64,000 nt of DNA. Source: Bartonella vinsonii subsp. berkhoffii ATCC 51672 (GTDB lineage: Bacteria; Pseudomonadota; Alphaproteobacteria; Rhizobiales; Rhizobiaceae). Every line of letters starts with the position of its first letter. The stretch's first letter is position 1. The position numbers and the translations under genes are program-made. The stretch lies in assembly GCF_902825225.1 (NCBI RefSeq), contig NZ_CADEAK010000005.1, positions 62,001 to 126,000 of the forward strand, read 5' to 3'. Positions 46,480 through 55,622 of the stretch are shown here, in pieces. The notes beneath the pieces are model-generated. The model made no database searches, had not been told where the DNA came from, and worked only from the letters and a program-made list of their open reading frames with translations.

Positions 46480-46925
46480 TTATTTCTCCCATTGAAGTTT
46501 TACAAAACTTTAAACAATATAAGCAAAAACAAAATTATCTTTCTCAAGACCAATGATTTTTTCAAAATCATGCAAAATCTCCATTGGAAGTTGAATGATT
46601 CTGATCTCATTTTTTATAGCATTTCAAAGTCATTCTTTCATGGTCTCTCCAATCGCATTCCTATTATTCCAAAATACATATGCCTTATTTGATACTACAA
46701 AACAGCTTGTATCCTTAAAGTCCTCTCCCAATATGTATCCGTAAAAATCATCACCCTCTTATTCTTTGGTAAATTAAGTTTTCATAGCTCTCTATAAACG
46801 GCAAGTGCTAACAAATATTTCATATCTTGAAAACGTTCTCTTTCTAAAAAGATCAACAATACTTCTTCTAAGGCTAGTACACCCATCTTATTCTCGACAA
46901 AATATTAACTTTTTAGAAAACGCTT
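46480..46925. other. Intergenic region upstream of the small EcfG-type gene
   Basis: AT-rich spacer with no supported gene; the short frames that cross it have no family resemblance. It holds the promoter of the minus-strand RsmB-like gene. Confidence 0.5.
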
Positions 46926-46950
46926 GGAACCACTATTTGGCATGACCGTT
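46926..46950 (+). promoter_or_regulatory. EcfG (general stress sigma factor) type promoter
   Basis: GGAAC (46926-46930) is followed by exactly 16 bases and CGTT (46947-46950). This matches the alphaproteobacterial EcfG consensus GGAAC-N16/17-CGTT perfectly. It lies 47 bases upstream of a small ORF with a strong ribosome-binding site. EcfG and its PhyR/NepR regulators control general stress responses in Rhizobiales, including Bartonella; none of these is encoded in this window. Confidence 0.7.
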
Positions 46951-46997
46951 TTGACTGTACTGGCACCTTAAGCCAGGTCATTTAAAAGGAGAAAATA

Positions 46998-47147
46998 ATG
47001 AACACTTATAATAATGGGAAAACAGCTTCATCTAAAAGCCGTAACAATACATCACCCTCAAACAATGGAAAGAAATCCATCCAAAGTGATCAAGCTAACA
47101 CTCGCCAACGCGCGTCAAAGGCGGGGCGGAAGACTACAAAAAGCTAA
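46998..47147 (+). CDS. Small basic hypothetical protein (49 aa)
   Basis: The ATG at 46998 has AAAGGAG 6 bases upstream (46985-46991), and the frame ends in TAA at 47145-47147. The 49-residue product is hydrophilic, rich in Asn, Ser, Lys and Thr, with a basic end (RQRASKAGRKTTKS), and probably disordered. It has no membrane segment or known domain that I recognise. Codon use towards the end (CGC, GCG, GGG, CGG) is more GC-rich than the surroundings, as expected of a real conserved reading frame. A perfect EcfG-type promoter lies upstream and a terminator hairpin downstream, so it is a complete small transcription unit. Confidence 0.65.
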   Translation: MNTYNNGKTASSKSRNNTSPSNNGKKSIQSDQANTRQRASKAGRKTTKS

Positions 47148-47170
47148 TTCCCTTCATTTCATATAACCTA

Positions 47171-47210
47171 GGAGAAGAATTGGAATATAAACCTCCAATT
47201 CTTTCTCTTC
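47171..47210 (+). terminator. Terminator after the small basic ORF
   Basis: AGAATTGGA (47176-47184) pairs perfectly with TCCAATTCT (47194-47202) around a 9-base loop, extendable by GAGA/TCTC with a bulge. A pyrimidine-rich tail TTCTCTTCT follows. It may also serve the minus-strand guaB, whose stop is about 100 bases further on. Confidence 0.6.
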
Positions 47211-47306
47211 TAGAATTATGAAACAAAATTATAAAGAAAAAAGAAGTCTTTCTTCATTTTTTCAAAAGATTTTATACCATGCCCAATAGCTTTAAGCTTT
47301 TATGCA

Positions 47307-48806
47307 TCAAACAGGGCCTCGGTAGTTTGGACTCTCTCGTGTGATAGCAACATCATGTGTATGGCTTTCATGAAGCCCAGCATTGGTAATACGTACAAAT
47401 GTTGCTTTCTCACGAAACTCTGTTAAATCTTTTGCTCCAACATATCCCATCGAAGCCCGCAATCCACCAGCAAGCTGATGTAGAACCGATGCTATGGGGC
47501 CTTTATAAGCCACTTGCCCCTCCACACCTTCAGGGACCAATTTAAGCTCATCACGCACTTCATCCTGAAAATAGCGATCTGCTGATCCTCTCGCCATAGC
47601 CCCCACCGATCCCATGCCGCGATAGGCTTTAAAAGACCGCCCTTTGTAAAGATATACTTCACCCGGACTTTCATCTGTACCTGCTAAAAGAGAACCAATC
47701 ATAGCAGCACAAGCCCCACCTGCTAAAGCTTTAGCAAAATCACCCGAAGCTTTGATCCCGCCATCAGCAATGACCGGAATACCCGCTTTTTCAGCAACTT
47801 CCGCTGCATTCATAATAGCTGCAAGTTGAGGTACACCAACACCTGCAACAATTCGTGTTGTACAGATAGAACCAGGACCAATACCAACCTTTACCCCATC
47901 TGCACCACTATCAATTAACGCCTGTGTCGCTTGAGCAGTCGCTACATTACCAGCAATAACAGCTGGAGAAAACGCCATTTTCTTAATTCGTTCAACGGTT
48001 TCTAGCACACGTTGAGAATGTCCATGTGCTGTATCAATCACCAGCACATCAACACCTGCGTCAATGAGTCGCTCAGCCCGCTCCATCCCATCATTCCCCA
48101 CACTACTAGCAGCTGCAACGCGCAAACGACCTTGGGAATCCTTGGCAGCATTAGGATTCAATTGTGCTTTTTCAATATCTTTCACTGTTATCAAGCCAAC
48201 ACAGCGATTTTGTTCATCTACAACCAATAATTTTTCAATACGGTGATGATGTAAAAGATACTTTGCTTCATTGAGTTGAACATTTTCACGCACGGTAATT
48301 AGATTTTCATGCGTCATTAATTCATAAATTTTTTGTTTTGGATCCGATGCGAAACGCACATCCCTATTTGTCAAAATGCCAACAAGCCGTCCAGCAGTCT
48401 CATCTTGAGCACCAATTTCAACAACTGGAATACCTGAAATACCATGACAGTGCATCAAAGCTTTTGCTTCTTCAAGTGTTGCATTTGGTCCAATTGTTAC
48501 TGGATTAACAACCATACCAGATTCAAATTTTTTAACTTGGCGAACTTCTTCAGCTTGCTCTACAGGAGACATATTACGGTGAATAACACCAAGACCACCA
48601 GCTTGAGCCATAGCAATTGCCAAACGCGATTCTGTCACGGTATCCATCGCAGCAGAAAGCAATGGCAAATTTAGGTTAATATCAGCTGCAATACGCGTTC
48701 TCAGATCTACTTGGCTAGGCATAACAAGAGAATGTCCAGGCTGTAAAAGCACATCATCAAAAGTCAATGCCAATGCGCCTGTCCCTGTTTCAACAATCTT
48801 TGCCAT
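47307..48806 (-). CDS. guaB: Inosine-5'-monophosphate dehydrogenase
   Basis: IMPDH (499 residues) oxidises IMP to XMP, the step before GuaA. The barrel start [13 protein letters not shown] is followed by two CBS domains (about 95-210), the catalytic Cys loop [15 protein letters not shown] and the [10 protein letters not shown] flap. A frame extension to 48854 exists, but the ATG at 48806 gives MAKIVETG with AAAGGAAT upstream. The whole XMP-GMP branch (guaB, guaA) lies within 5.3 kb on one strand. Confidence 0.96.
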   Translation of the reverse strand: MAKIVETGTGALALTFDDVLLQPGHSLVMPSQVDLRTRIAADINLNLPLLSAAMDTVTESRLAIAMAQAGGLGVIHRNMSPVEQAEEVRQVKKFESGMVVNPVTIGPNATLEEAKALMHCHGISGIPVVEIGAQDETAGRLVGILTNRDVRFASDPKQKIYELMTHENLITVRENVQLNEAKYLLHHHRIEKLLVVDEQNRCVGLITVKDIEKAQLNPNAAKDSQGRLRVAAASSVGNDGMERAERLIDAGVDVLVIDTAHGHSQRVLETVERIKKMAFSPAVIAGNVATAQATQALIDSGADGVKVGIGPGSICTTRIVAGVGVPQLAAIMNAAEVAEKAGIPVIADGGIKASGDFAKALAGGACAAMIGSLLAGTDESPGEVYLYKGRSFKAYRGMGSVGAMARGSADRYFQDEVRDELKLVPEGVEGQVAYKGPIASVLHQLAGGLRASMGYVGAKDLTEFREKATFVRITNAGLHESHTHDVAITRESPNYRGPV

Positions 48807-48953
48807 AGCCAAATTCCTTTTATAACAAAATACCGCATGGTGTTGTAAAAACAACTGCGGTTTTCATAGTTGCGGATTGGCGAAGAATTATGCCATGCTA
48901 CAAAAAAAATGAAAAGAAAAATAAAAATAATTTTTCAATTATAGTTTAAAAAT

Positions 48954-50525
48954 CTACAATTGTGATTCAATAGGTAACCAACTTATTATTTTGGCAAATG
49001 TACGACGCCAAAAACTGCTTTCTGGCTCATAATCAATGCTATGCTGTTTTTCGTTTTCAACAAAATCCCAATAAATACGGTTATTATCACCAAGACGAAG
49101 ATGATAACTCATTTCACCCGTCGTTTCTTCAGAAAAAAGTAAATCTAACCGCGCTGTAATCGGTGCACATTCAAAAAGAATGCCCATCTCCGTATTTAAT
49201 GCTGCTGATCTCGGATCAAAGTTTAAAGATCCAATAAAAGCAGTTTTACGATCAGCTAAAAAAGCTTTGGTATGCAAACTTGCCCTACTTGATCGAAAGA
49301 GCCGCAATCCATAAGTGTTTCCATCCGGTTTTAACTCATAAAGTTTAACACCACTTTTTAATAAGGCTTTACGATACGGTACATAACCACCATGAACCAA
49401 TGCCACATCAGTCGCGGCTAAGGAATTCGTAAGAATTTTGACATCAACTCCCTTTGAAACCAAATTGCTAAAATTCTGTGTACCTACCTTACCAGGAACA
49501 AAATAAGGTGATGTAATCTGAACTGTTTCTTTGGCATCCCTAATAACCTGTGAGAGTACCTTCATGAGCCAATTGCCTGCTTTTTTACGCAATGCTTTTT
49601 CTGGAGGATCAGAAAGCACTACAACTTTGTCTGCTAAAAATAATCGCTTGCCTGTCTGAATAAAACAGTCAAAATTAATATGCTCCTTGACATAATCTAA
49701 ATAAATTTTTGCAATCTTGGAATCACGGAAATTACGTAATTTATCCTTCCAATAGCCAAGGTCACTTGCACTTTTAGGAGCAACCAAAGTATGAATCGGT
49801 AAGACTACAGCACTATTCCAAAAGTCATCAAAAATGGTTTCCACCTTTTTAACCGAGGGACCGATAAGCATCAGATCTAAATCTCGAAAATGTGATTCTT
49901 CACCAGCATCAAAATAAGAATCTGCAAGATTGCGTCCTCCAACAAAAGCGACTCGGCCATCCACAATAAAAGCTTTATTATGCATTCTGCGCGTGACAGT
50001 AATTGCCCGTAATATAATCTCTAAACCACGACGGAGACCACCTTTACGTGATCGCCCTGGATTAAACATTCTTACTTCAATCTGAGGATGCTTATCCAGC
50101 GCGATATAAGCTGGATCACGTGCTTGAGCATTAATATCATCTAAAAGAAGGCGCACCCGAACACCACGATCAGCCGCCTCTACTATTTCACTTAACAACA
50201 AGCGCCCTGTTAAATCATCATCCCAAATATAATACATCAGATCAAGGCTACGCCCAGCCTGTGCTGCCCCTATTGCACGAACACAAAAAGCATCCAAATT
50301 GCTAACGATGAGTGAAAGAGCGTCTTTATCAACTCCTAACCCATCCGTTTCTTCTGCTAATTGACTCACTATACGGTCGAACTTGGTCTCATCTTTCTTA
50401 ACAGCCAATGCATAAGAACATTCCCCTCTAGCGTTTTTAACAAAACGCCCATATGTGTAAATCGCCAATAGAGACGCAACCAAAAAAAATAGGATAAAAC
50501 CAATAACAATCTGTAACAGAGTCAA
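48954..50525 (-). CDS. Phospholipase D/cardiolipin-synthase-like protein
   Basis: The 523-residue membrane-anchored protein has an N-terminal transmembrane segment (about 5-25) and two HKD catalytic motifs: HNKAFIVD followed by GGRN, and HTKAFLAD followed by GSLNFDPRS. This arrangement fits the PLD superfamily group that includes cardiolipin synthase ClsC (YmdC), which condenses phosphatidylglycerol and phosphatidylethanolamine. Hydrolase activity is also possible. The apparent start is TTG at 50525 without a clear ribosome-binding site, so the start is uncertain. Confidence 0.82.
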   Translation of the reverse strand: MTLLQIVIGFILFFLVASLLAIYTYGRFVKNARGECSYALAVKKDETKFDRIVSQLAEETDGLGVDKDALSLIVSNLDAFCVRAIGAAQAGRSLDLMYYIWDDDLTGRLLLSEIVEAADRGVRVRLLLDDINAQARDPAYIALDKHPQIEVRMFNPGRSRKGGLRRGLEIILRAITVTRRMHNKAFIVDGRVAFVGGRNLADSYFDAGEESHFRDLDLMLIGPSVKKVETIFDDFWNSAVVLPIHTLVAPKSASDLGYWKDKLRNFRDSKIAKIYLDYVKEHINFDCFIQTGKRLFLADKVVVLSDPPEKALRKKAGNWLMKVLSQVIRDAKETVQITSPYFVPGKVGTQNFSNLVSKGVDVKILTNSLAATDVALVHGGYVPYRKALLKSGVKLYELKPDGNTYGLRLFRSSRASLHTKAFLADRKTAFIGSLNFDPRSAALNTEMGILFECAPITARLDLLFSEETTGEMSYHLRLGDNNRIYWDFVENEKQHSIDYEPESSFWRRTFAKIISWLPIESQL

Positions 50526-50920
50526 AGAGGATCAACTTTCCATTTTTAAGCCATCGCACCGCCATCGATACGAACACAATATTAAAATCAATAATCCTAT
50601 TTTAATCACACCACAGACAGTATGCCATCTCTTGCTTAAAAGAATATAAACTCAATATAAATGATTATAGAATTTTATTTTTAGTGCTAAAAAGCGTAAG
50701 CTCTCTCTTTTAGCTTAAATGTAAACTTAGCTAAAGTTGTAGAAACTAAATCAATAAAAGAGAGTTGAAAATAATTCCATCAAATAAAACAAACAGTTGA
50801 TTGCGTTTTTAAAATCATTCCTAATATTCAAGCTTACAATAAATAATATTTCTTTTTAAAGGCAAAAACACTCTACTTTTTCAAGTCATGCTTCTTATGA
50901 ATAAAACTTTATCGTGGATT
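50526..50920. other. Intergenic region between the PLD gene and the response regulator
   Basis: About 395 AT-rich bases with no supported gene. It must contain the promoter of the PLD gene and the 3' end of the regulator transcript; no clear terminator is seen. Confidence 0.5.
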
Positions 50921-52306
50921 TTACTTCCGTTCTTGGCTTTTTTGTACCTTTAATGCCTCTGTTTTTCGATAAAGCGTAGAACGTCCGATATGCAGACGAC
51001 GAGCAATTTCACTCATATGTCCTTTATAATGTTTAACCGCTTTCTCAATAATATCATGTTCCATCTCTGCAAAAGTGCGTACATGCCCATCAGCATTTAA
51101 AAATCGTATTGTTTCTTGATCATAATCTTCTTGAACATCACTCTCAATAATATTTGGAACACTTATGAGCGGATTCCCCATTAATTGGGGGAAATCTCGA
51201 ACAGTTAACAATGGCCCTTCGCTCAATAAAACCGCTCGAAAGAGAAAATTCTCAAGTTCATCACAGTTACCCGGCCAATCATATTGCATAAGCAATGAAA
51301 GAGCTGATCCTGCCAAACCATGGACATGTGATCGCCCTGTTTCCGTAATAATGTGGTCAATCAAACGTTGTGTAAGCTCTGGAAAATCATCCCTCAATTC
51401 CCGCAAAGCGGGAACACTAATCGATAATTGAGAAAGCTGTTCAAATAAATTCCGCGCAAAACAATCTTCTTTAACAAGATCTGAAAGCCGTGACGTTGAA
51501 ATCGCCATGATGCGAAAAGAGGGGGGATTGTTCTTTGTTGCTTTTGCTCTCTCTTGAAGATAATTTGCGAAACGCTTTTGCTGTATGGGTTCAAGTCTAT
51601 CAACATCACAAAGGCAAAGTGTCCCTTTTTCAAGAGAAGAGACCAATGGTAGAAATTCTTGAAACCACTGGCGATTTTCTTCCTCTGGATCAACGATAGC
51701 TGAACATTGAAAGCGAACAAAATCCCCCTCTGATAATAAACCCTCATGATGAATAATGCGGGCTAATGTTTCACGATCAGTTCCGCTTTCACCTTCTATC
51801 AAAAGATTCTGTAAAGAAGAAGCCGCTTTCCTAGATTGCTCCAAAACTATCTGCATTGCCCTACTTTTTATACAGAGGTCAGAAAATCGCAATTGATTCT
51901 CATTTTTTCGCCGAATGTAATAAACCTCACGCTCTAATGCAGAAATAAGAGAAAGAGTATCCAACGTCACTCTCAACCGTAGTGATGTCACTGGATAAAT
52001 CCAATAATCAATAGCTCCAGCTGTTAAAGCTTTCTGGAGTAAAGGTTGGTTTTCTTGTTGTGCTATCACAACAATAGGTACAGAAACACCAGCGACTCTA
52101 ATCATTTTAATCAAATCACCTACACTCAAATCGCTCATGGCAACATCAAGGAGTGCAAGCACAATATTTTTACGTCTGTGTAAAAGATCAATCGTACGGA
52201 GACCATTTTCTGCTTCAATAACACGGTGACCAAAACCTCGGAGCATAGCAGAAAGTTCTATACGTCTTCCATAATCTTCACTCGCAACAAGAATGGGACC
52301 AACCAT
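50921..52306 (-). CDS. NtrC-like response regulator with degenerate receiver and AAA+ domains
   Basis: The 461-residue protein has three parts: receiver (about 1-120), AAA+ domain (about 145-370) and a Fis-type helix-turn-helix (about 410-455: SEIARRLHIGRSTLYRKTEAL). The receiver has a possible phospho-Asp in LALLDVAMSD but lacks the conserved Lys (YP in place of KP). In the AAA+ domain Walker A reads GESGTDRE instead of GESGTGKE, Walker B is KGTLCLCDVDRL, and no GAFTGA sigma-54 contact is found. The architecture is NtrC-like, but it should not hydrolyse ATP or activate sigma-54. It is probably an ordinary DNA-binding regulator. It is divergent from omp10. Confidence 0.85.
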   Translation of the reverse strand: MVGPILVASEDYGRRIELSAMLRGFGHRVIEAENGLRTIDLLHRRKNIVLALLDVAMSDLSVGDLIKMIRVAGVSVPIVVIAQQENQPLLQKALTAGAIDYWIYPVTSLRLRVTLDTLSLISALEREVYYIRRKNENQLRFSDLCIKSRAMQIVLEQSRKAASSLQNLLIEGESGTDRETLARIIHHEGLLSEGDFVRFQCSAIVDPEEENRQWFQEFLPLVSSLEKGTLCLCDVDRLEPIQQKRFANYLQERAKATKNNPPSFRIMAISTSRLSDLVKEDCFARNLFEQLSQLSISVPALRELRDDFPELTQRLIDHIITETGRSHVHGLAGSALSLLMQYDWPGNCDELENFLFRAVLLSEGPLLTVRDFPQLMGNPLISVPNIIESDVQEDYDQETIRFLNADGHVRTFAEMEHDIIEKAVKHYKGHMSEIARRLHIGRSTLYRKTEALKVQKSQERK

Positions 52307-52549
52307 AATTTAATAATCTCCTTTGAAACTACTAAATGGCTTAATGCAAAAATTGTTATAAATCATAAAAAATATTTTGCCTCTTGTATCTTATCGACGA
52401 ATTTTACCAAGCTGCTAATTAAATACAACATTAAGGCATTTTTTTCCATTTTCATTGATTCTCATCAAATTTTTTATATTGACTCAGAGAATAATTTCAC
52501 AATGTTATAAAGGCTAGAAAGTAATATAATATAAATATAGAGTAAATAA

Positions 52550-52909
52550 ATGAAACATACCTACCGTATTTTATGTCTTACAATTACCGCTTTAGTATTA
52601 GGCGCCTGTGGTTTTTCGCAATATTATAGCCCAAATACACCAACTGGAATTGATGGTAAATGGGTTGATGAAAATGGTATTATTTCTTCTTTCCGCGATG
52701 GTGTTTTTGAAACACGTGCAGCAGATACAGAAGAAAAACTATCTGAAGGCACATATAATTATGTCAGTGCCCAACATATAGAAATTGAAATACGCTCCAT
52801 TCTCCGTGGAACAATATCTCGAGTAAGTTGTACGATATCACGTGATGCAACACACCTGCTCTGCACATCACATATGGGAACCCAATTTTCTCTTACGAGA
52901 AAATTTTAA
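52550..52909 (+). CDS. omp10: Outer-membrane lipoprotein Omp10 homologue
   Basis: The 119-residue lipoprotein has a signal peptide and the lipobox LGAC with Cys20. The mature part TGIDGKWVDENGIISSFRDG, FETRAADTEEKLSEGTY, EIRSILRGT and the ending FSLTRKF line up closely with Brucella Omp10 as I remember it. Omp10 is a surface lipoprotein of unclear function in Brucella. It stands alone; upstream is a divergent regulator gene, downstream an integrase relic. Confidence 0.85.
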   Translation: MKHTYRILCLTITALVLGACGFSQYYSPNTPTGIDGKWVDENGIISSFRDGVFETRAADTEEKLSEGTYNYVSAQHIEIEIRSILRGTISRVSCTISRDATHLLCTSHMGTQFSLTRKF

Positions 52910-52974
52910 ATAAAGAAAAGTGATAACTACCTTTAAAACGGTGAGTCCACGCATATCAGGAGGTGATAATTTGT

Positions 52975-53180
52975 TCTCTTGAGAGAAGTTTTGCTGAAAC
53001 TAAGTAAAGACACTCCTACAGTCCTTTGCTAGAAAAACTTGTAGATACCATGGAATGCCTAAGACAACCATCTTTTCTAAGAAACATTCATAAAATGTCT
53101 GTACAGACCAGCAACATCATTTTATTTACCAGCCCCCAATGTTGTAATAGTCGTTACTTAAGGCAATTCATGAGAGGCAT
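52975..53180 (-). pseudogene. Relic B: N-terminal part of a tyrosine integrase (DUF4102 type)
   Basis: From an ATG at 53180 behind GAAAGGAA the minus strand begins MPLMN, as relic A, then a frameshift leads to TLGAGK, stop, NDVAGLYRH and, after further stops, SFSKTSLK. These segments match relic A (TLGAGKYNDGAS..., RDVSLK) and the DUF4102 pattern DGxGLxL...GLGxFSxVSLK. At least four stop codons and one frameshift lie within about 200 bases. The catalytic domain is not seen. Confidence 0.6.
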
Positions 53181-53428
53181 ATTTATTCCTTTCTAAATAG
53201 TTTTTTCCCACATGGCAACTCCACTTATAACGTGCACACAAGTGATTTTACTTGATTTAATATGAGAGAGGTTATGAGGAGAACTTACAGTCTTTGGATT
53301 TATGTTTCAAAGCAAAAAGCCTTGATTTATTACAATAAATCAACTTCTTACTCCAATGAAATCTTGCCTTTTTATTATTGAATTTATTTTATGCTAAAAT
53401 AAAATTTTATTTCTATGGACTCTCCAAA
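53181..53428. other. Intergenic DNA with shared upstream region of relic B
   Basis: Bases 53181-53280 resemble the upstream DNA of relics A and C (TTTTTTCCCACATG, then CAAGTGATTTT). The rest is AT-rich without a gene. Confidence 0.5.
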
Positions 53429-54421
53429 TTACGCAGCGCCAATGCGCAAAAGATCATGAAAATGAACAATTCCTACCGGTTTCTTATTCTCAACCACGAA
53501 AAAGGCGCCAATATGGTGATCATTAATAAAAGCTGTTGCAGCACCAACGAGTGTATTTGGCTCGACAATTTTAGGATTTTTCGTCATCACCTCATCAACA
53601 CTAAATTTTGATAAATTAAAGTGAATGTTACGTGCAAGGTCACCATCAGTCACAATCCCAATTAATTCACCTTCTTGATTCACAACACCAACACAACCAA
53701 AATGTTTTTCAACCAAAACATTCATGGCTTCAATCATCATTGTCCCTTGAATAACCAAAGGAATACGATCACCTTCATGCATAATGTCACGCACATATCT
53801 CAGGCTTGCGCCAAGAGAACCACCAGGATGATAAATTTTAAAATCCGTTGCAGTAAAGCCACGCATTTCTAAGAGAGCAACAGCTAATGCATCTCCCATT
53901 GCCAATTGCATCACTGTTGAAGTGGTAGGCGCAAGCCCATGGGGACAAGCCTCTTCTATCTTTGGCAACAAAAGCACAATATCAGCTTGTCGCCCTAATA
54001 CAGAATTCTTACCCGATGTCATGGCAATAAGAGGTGTGCGAAAACGCGCAGCATGATTAATAATACCACTTAATTCCAAAGTTTCACCTGACCATGACAA
54101 AGCAAGAATAACGTCATCAGATCCAATCATACCAAGATCACCATGATTGGCTTCTGCAGCGTGAACAAAAAAAGCAGGTGTCCCCGTCGAAGCTAAAGTT
54201 GCAGCAATTTTTGTCCCTATATGACCACTCTTCCCAAGACCAGTAATCACCACATGTCCACGAGCATTTCTGATTGTTTGGACAGCAGTTTCAAAAGATG
54301 AAGAGAGATTTCCAAGTAGAGCTGCTTCAAGAGCTTTAAGCCCTTGCTTTTCACTTGCAAGTGTTTTAAGCGCTGATGAAATGGCGCCTCGCAAAGCCAT
54401 ATGAGAAGCTTGTATTGTCAT
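53429..54421 (-). CDS. kdsD: Arabinose-5-phosphate isomerase
   Basis: KdsD (330 residues) converts ribulose-5-phosphate to arabinose-5-phosphate, the precursor of KDO in lipopolysaccharide. The SIS domain (about 40-180) has TGLGKSGHIGTKIAATLASTGTP, and HGDLGM and LSWSGET follow. Two CBS domains (about 205-325) end the protein. It is full length. It lies 39 bases downstream of the galU pseudogene on the same strand. Confidence 0.94.
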   Translation of the reverse strand: MTIQASHMALRGAISSALKTLASEKQGLKALEAALLGNLSSSFETAVQTIRNARGHVVITGLGKSGHIGTKIAATLASTGTPAFFVHAAEANHGDLGMIGSDDVILALSWSGETLELSGIINHAARFRTPLIAMTSGKNSVLGRQADIVLLLPKIEEACPHGLAPTTSTVMQLAMGDALAVALLEMRGFTATDFKIYHPGGSLGASLRYVRDIMHEGDRIPLVIQGTMMIEAMNVLVEKHFGCVGVVNQEGELIGIVTDGDLARNIHFNLSKFSVDEVMTKNPKIVEPNTLVGAATAFINDHHIGAFFVVENKKPVGIVHFHDLLRIGAA

Positions 54422-54460
54422 AATCGAATTTGATAAATGAAATTAAACAAGAGATCTACA

Positions 54461-55372
54461 TCATTTTTCAACTTTAATGATTTCTAGTAAATTTTTTAAT
54501 GAGAGAGAAACTTGGCTATGCATATCAGCACGTGCTAAAAAAATGCAACGTTGGCTTCAATAAAACCAACTTTAGAACCACAATCAAAGGTACGACCTTC
54601 CAACTGAAAACTCAAAAAATCTTGCTCATTTGAAAGCTGCACCATTGCGTCTGTTAATTGAATTTCATTTCCTGCTCCTTGTTCTTGATTGGAGAGAATA
54701 TTAAAAATTTCTGGTTGCAAAATATAACGCCCATTAATGTACAAATTCGATGGTACTGTTCCTTTTGTTGGTTTTTCTACCATTTTTGTGATTTTAAAAC
54801 CATTTGCAATCTGCTTGCCTTGTCCAACAATACCATATTTATGCGTTTCTCTAGGATCACACTATTGAACCGCGATAATATTGCCCCCACCGGTTTCCTC
54901 ATAAAGATTGATTATCTCAGAAAGGCAACCTTTTTTAGCTTGTATAAGCATATCTGGTAACAAACAAAGCAAAAGGCTCCTCCCCAACTAATTCACGCAC
55001 GCACCAAAGAGCATGCCCGAGCCCCAAAGGCTGCTGTTGCCGCGTAAAAGAAGTTGTACCCGGTGGAGGCTGTAAACCGTGTAAATGTTCAAGCTCTTCT
55101 CTTTTGCCAAGTTCGGCAAGAGTTATATATAACTCAACTTGTGCATCAAAATAATCCTCAATAACTGCTTTATTGCGTCCTGTAACAAAAATAAAATGCT
55201 CAATACCAGCTTCACGAGCCTCATCTACAACATATTGGATAATAGGCTTATCAACAACTGTTAGCATTTCTTTAGGGATTGTTTTAGTTGCAGGAAGAAA
55301 ACGTGTACCAAGACCAGCCACGGGAAATACTGCTTTCCGGATTTTACCCACTCTCACCCTCTCGCTCCTCAT
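54461..55372 (-). pseudogene. galU: Broken UTP-glucose-1-phosphate uridylyltransferase gene
   Basis: The minus strand encodes a nearly complete GalU sequence in three frames. The start has [23 protein letters not shown] (nucleotide-binding loop). A one-base insertion near 54961-54964 shifts the frame before [10 protein letters not shown]; a TAG (54864-54862) replaces Glu in VQECDPRET; and a run of seven T on the coding strand (54543-54537) lacks a base, so [20 protein letters not shown] is out of frame before the final TGA at 54461. The middle segment [15 protein letters not shown] to [11 protein letters not shown] is well preserved. Three independent lesions make a sequencing error unlikely. 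GalU makes UDP-glucose for envelope polysaccharides. Confidence 0.88.
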
Positions 55373-55622
55373 GAAACATATAACCTACTGATTTCAGTTA
55401 ATATATTTTTTATAAATAGTAAAAAAGGTATCTTATTTTTTGATTGCTAATATAATGTACAGGAAAGAGATGCAAGAGTACGATAGTTTATTGTGAATAT
55501 TCCTTCAAAATAAACAATCCATTTCAGCCTTTCTTATTCATTTGATAATATCACCGATAATACCAAATAAAAAAGTGAAGTGCTTGCACATCAAAATATT
55601 CGAATATTGAGGGGAATTTGAA

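Noticed and set aside
52917-53100. Stretch that at first looked like a small structured RNA
   Set aside because: Read on the minus strand it continues integrase relic B (SFSKTSLK segment), which explains it better.
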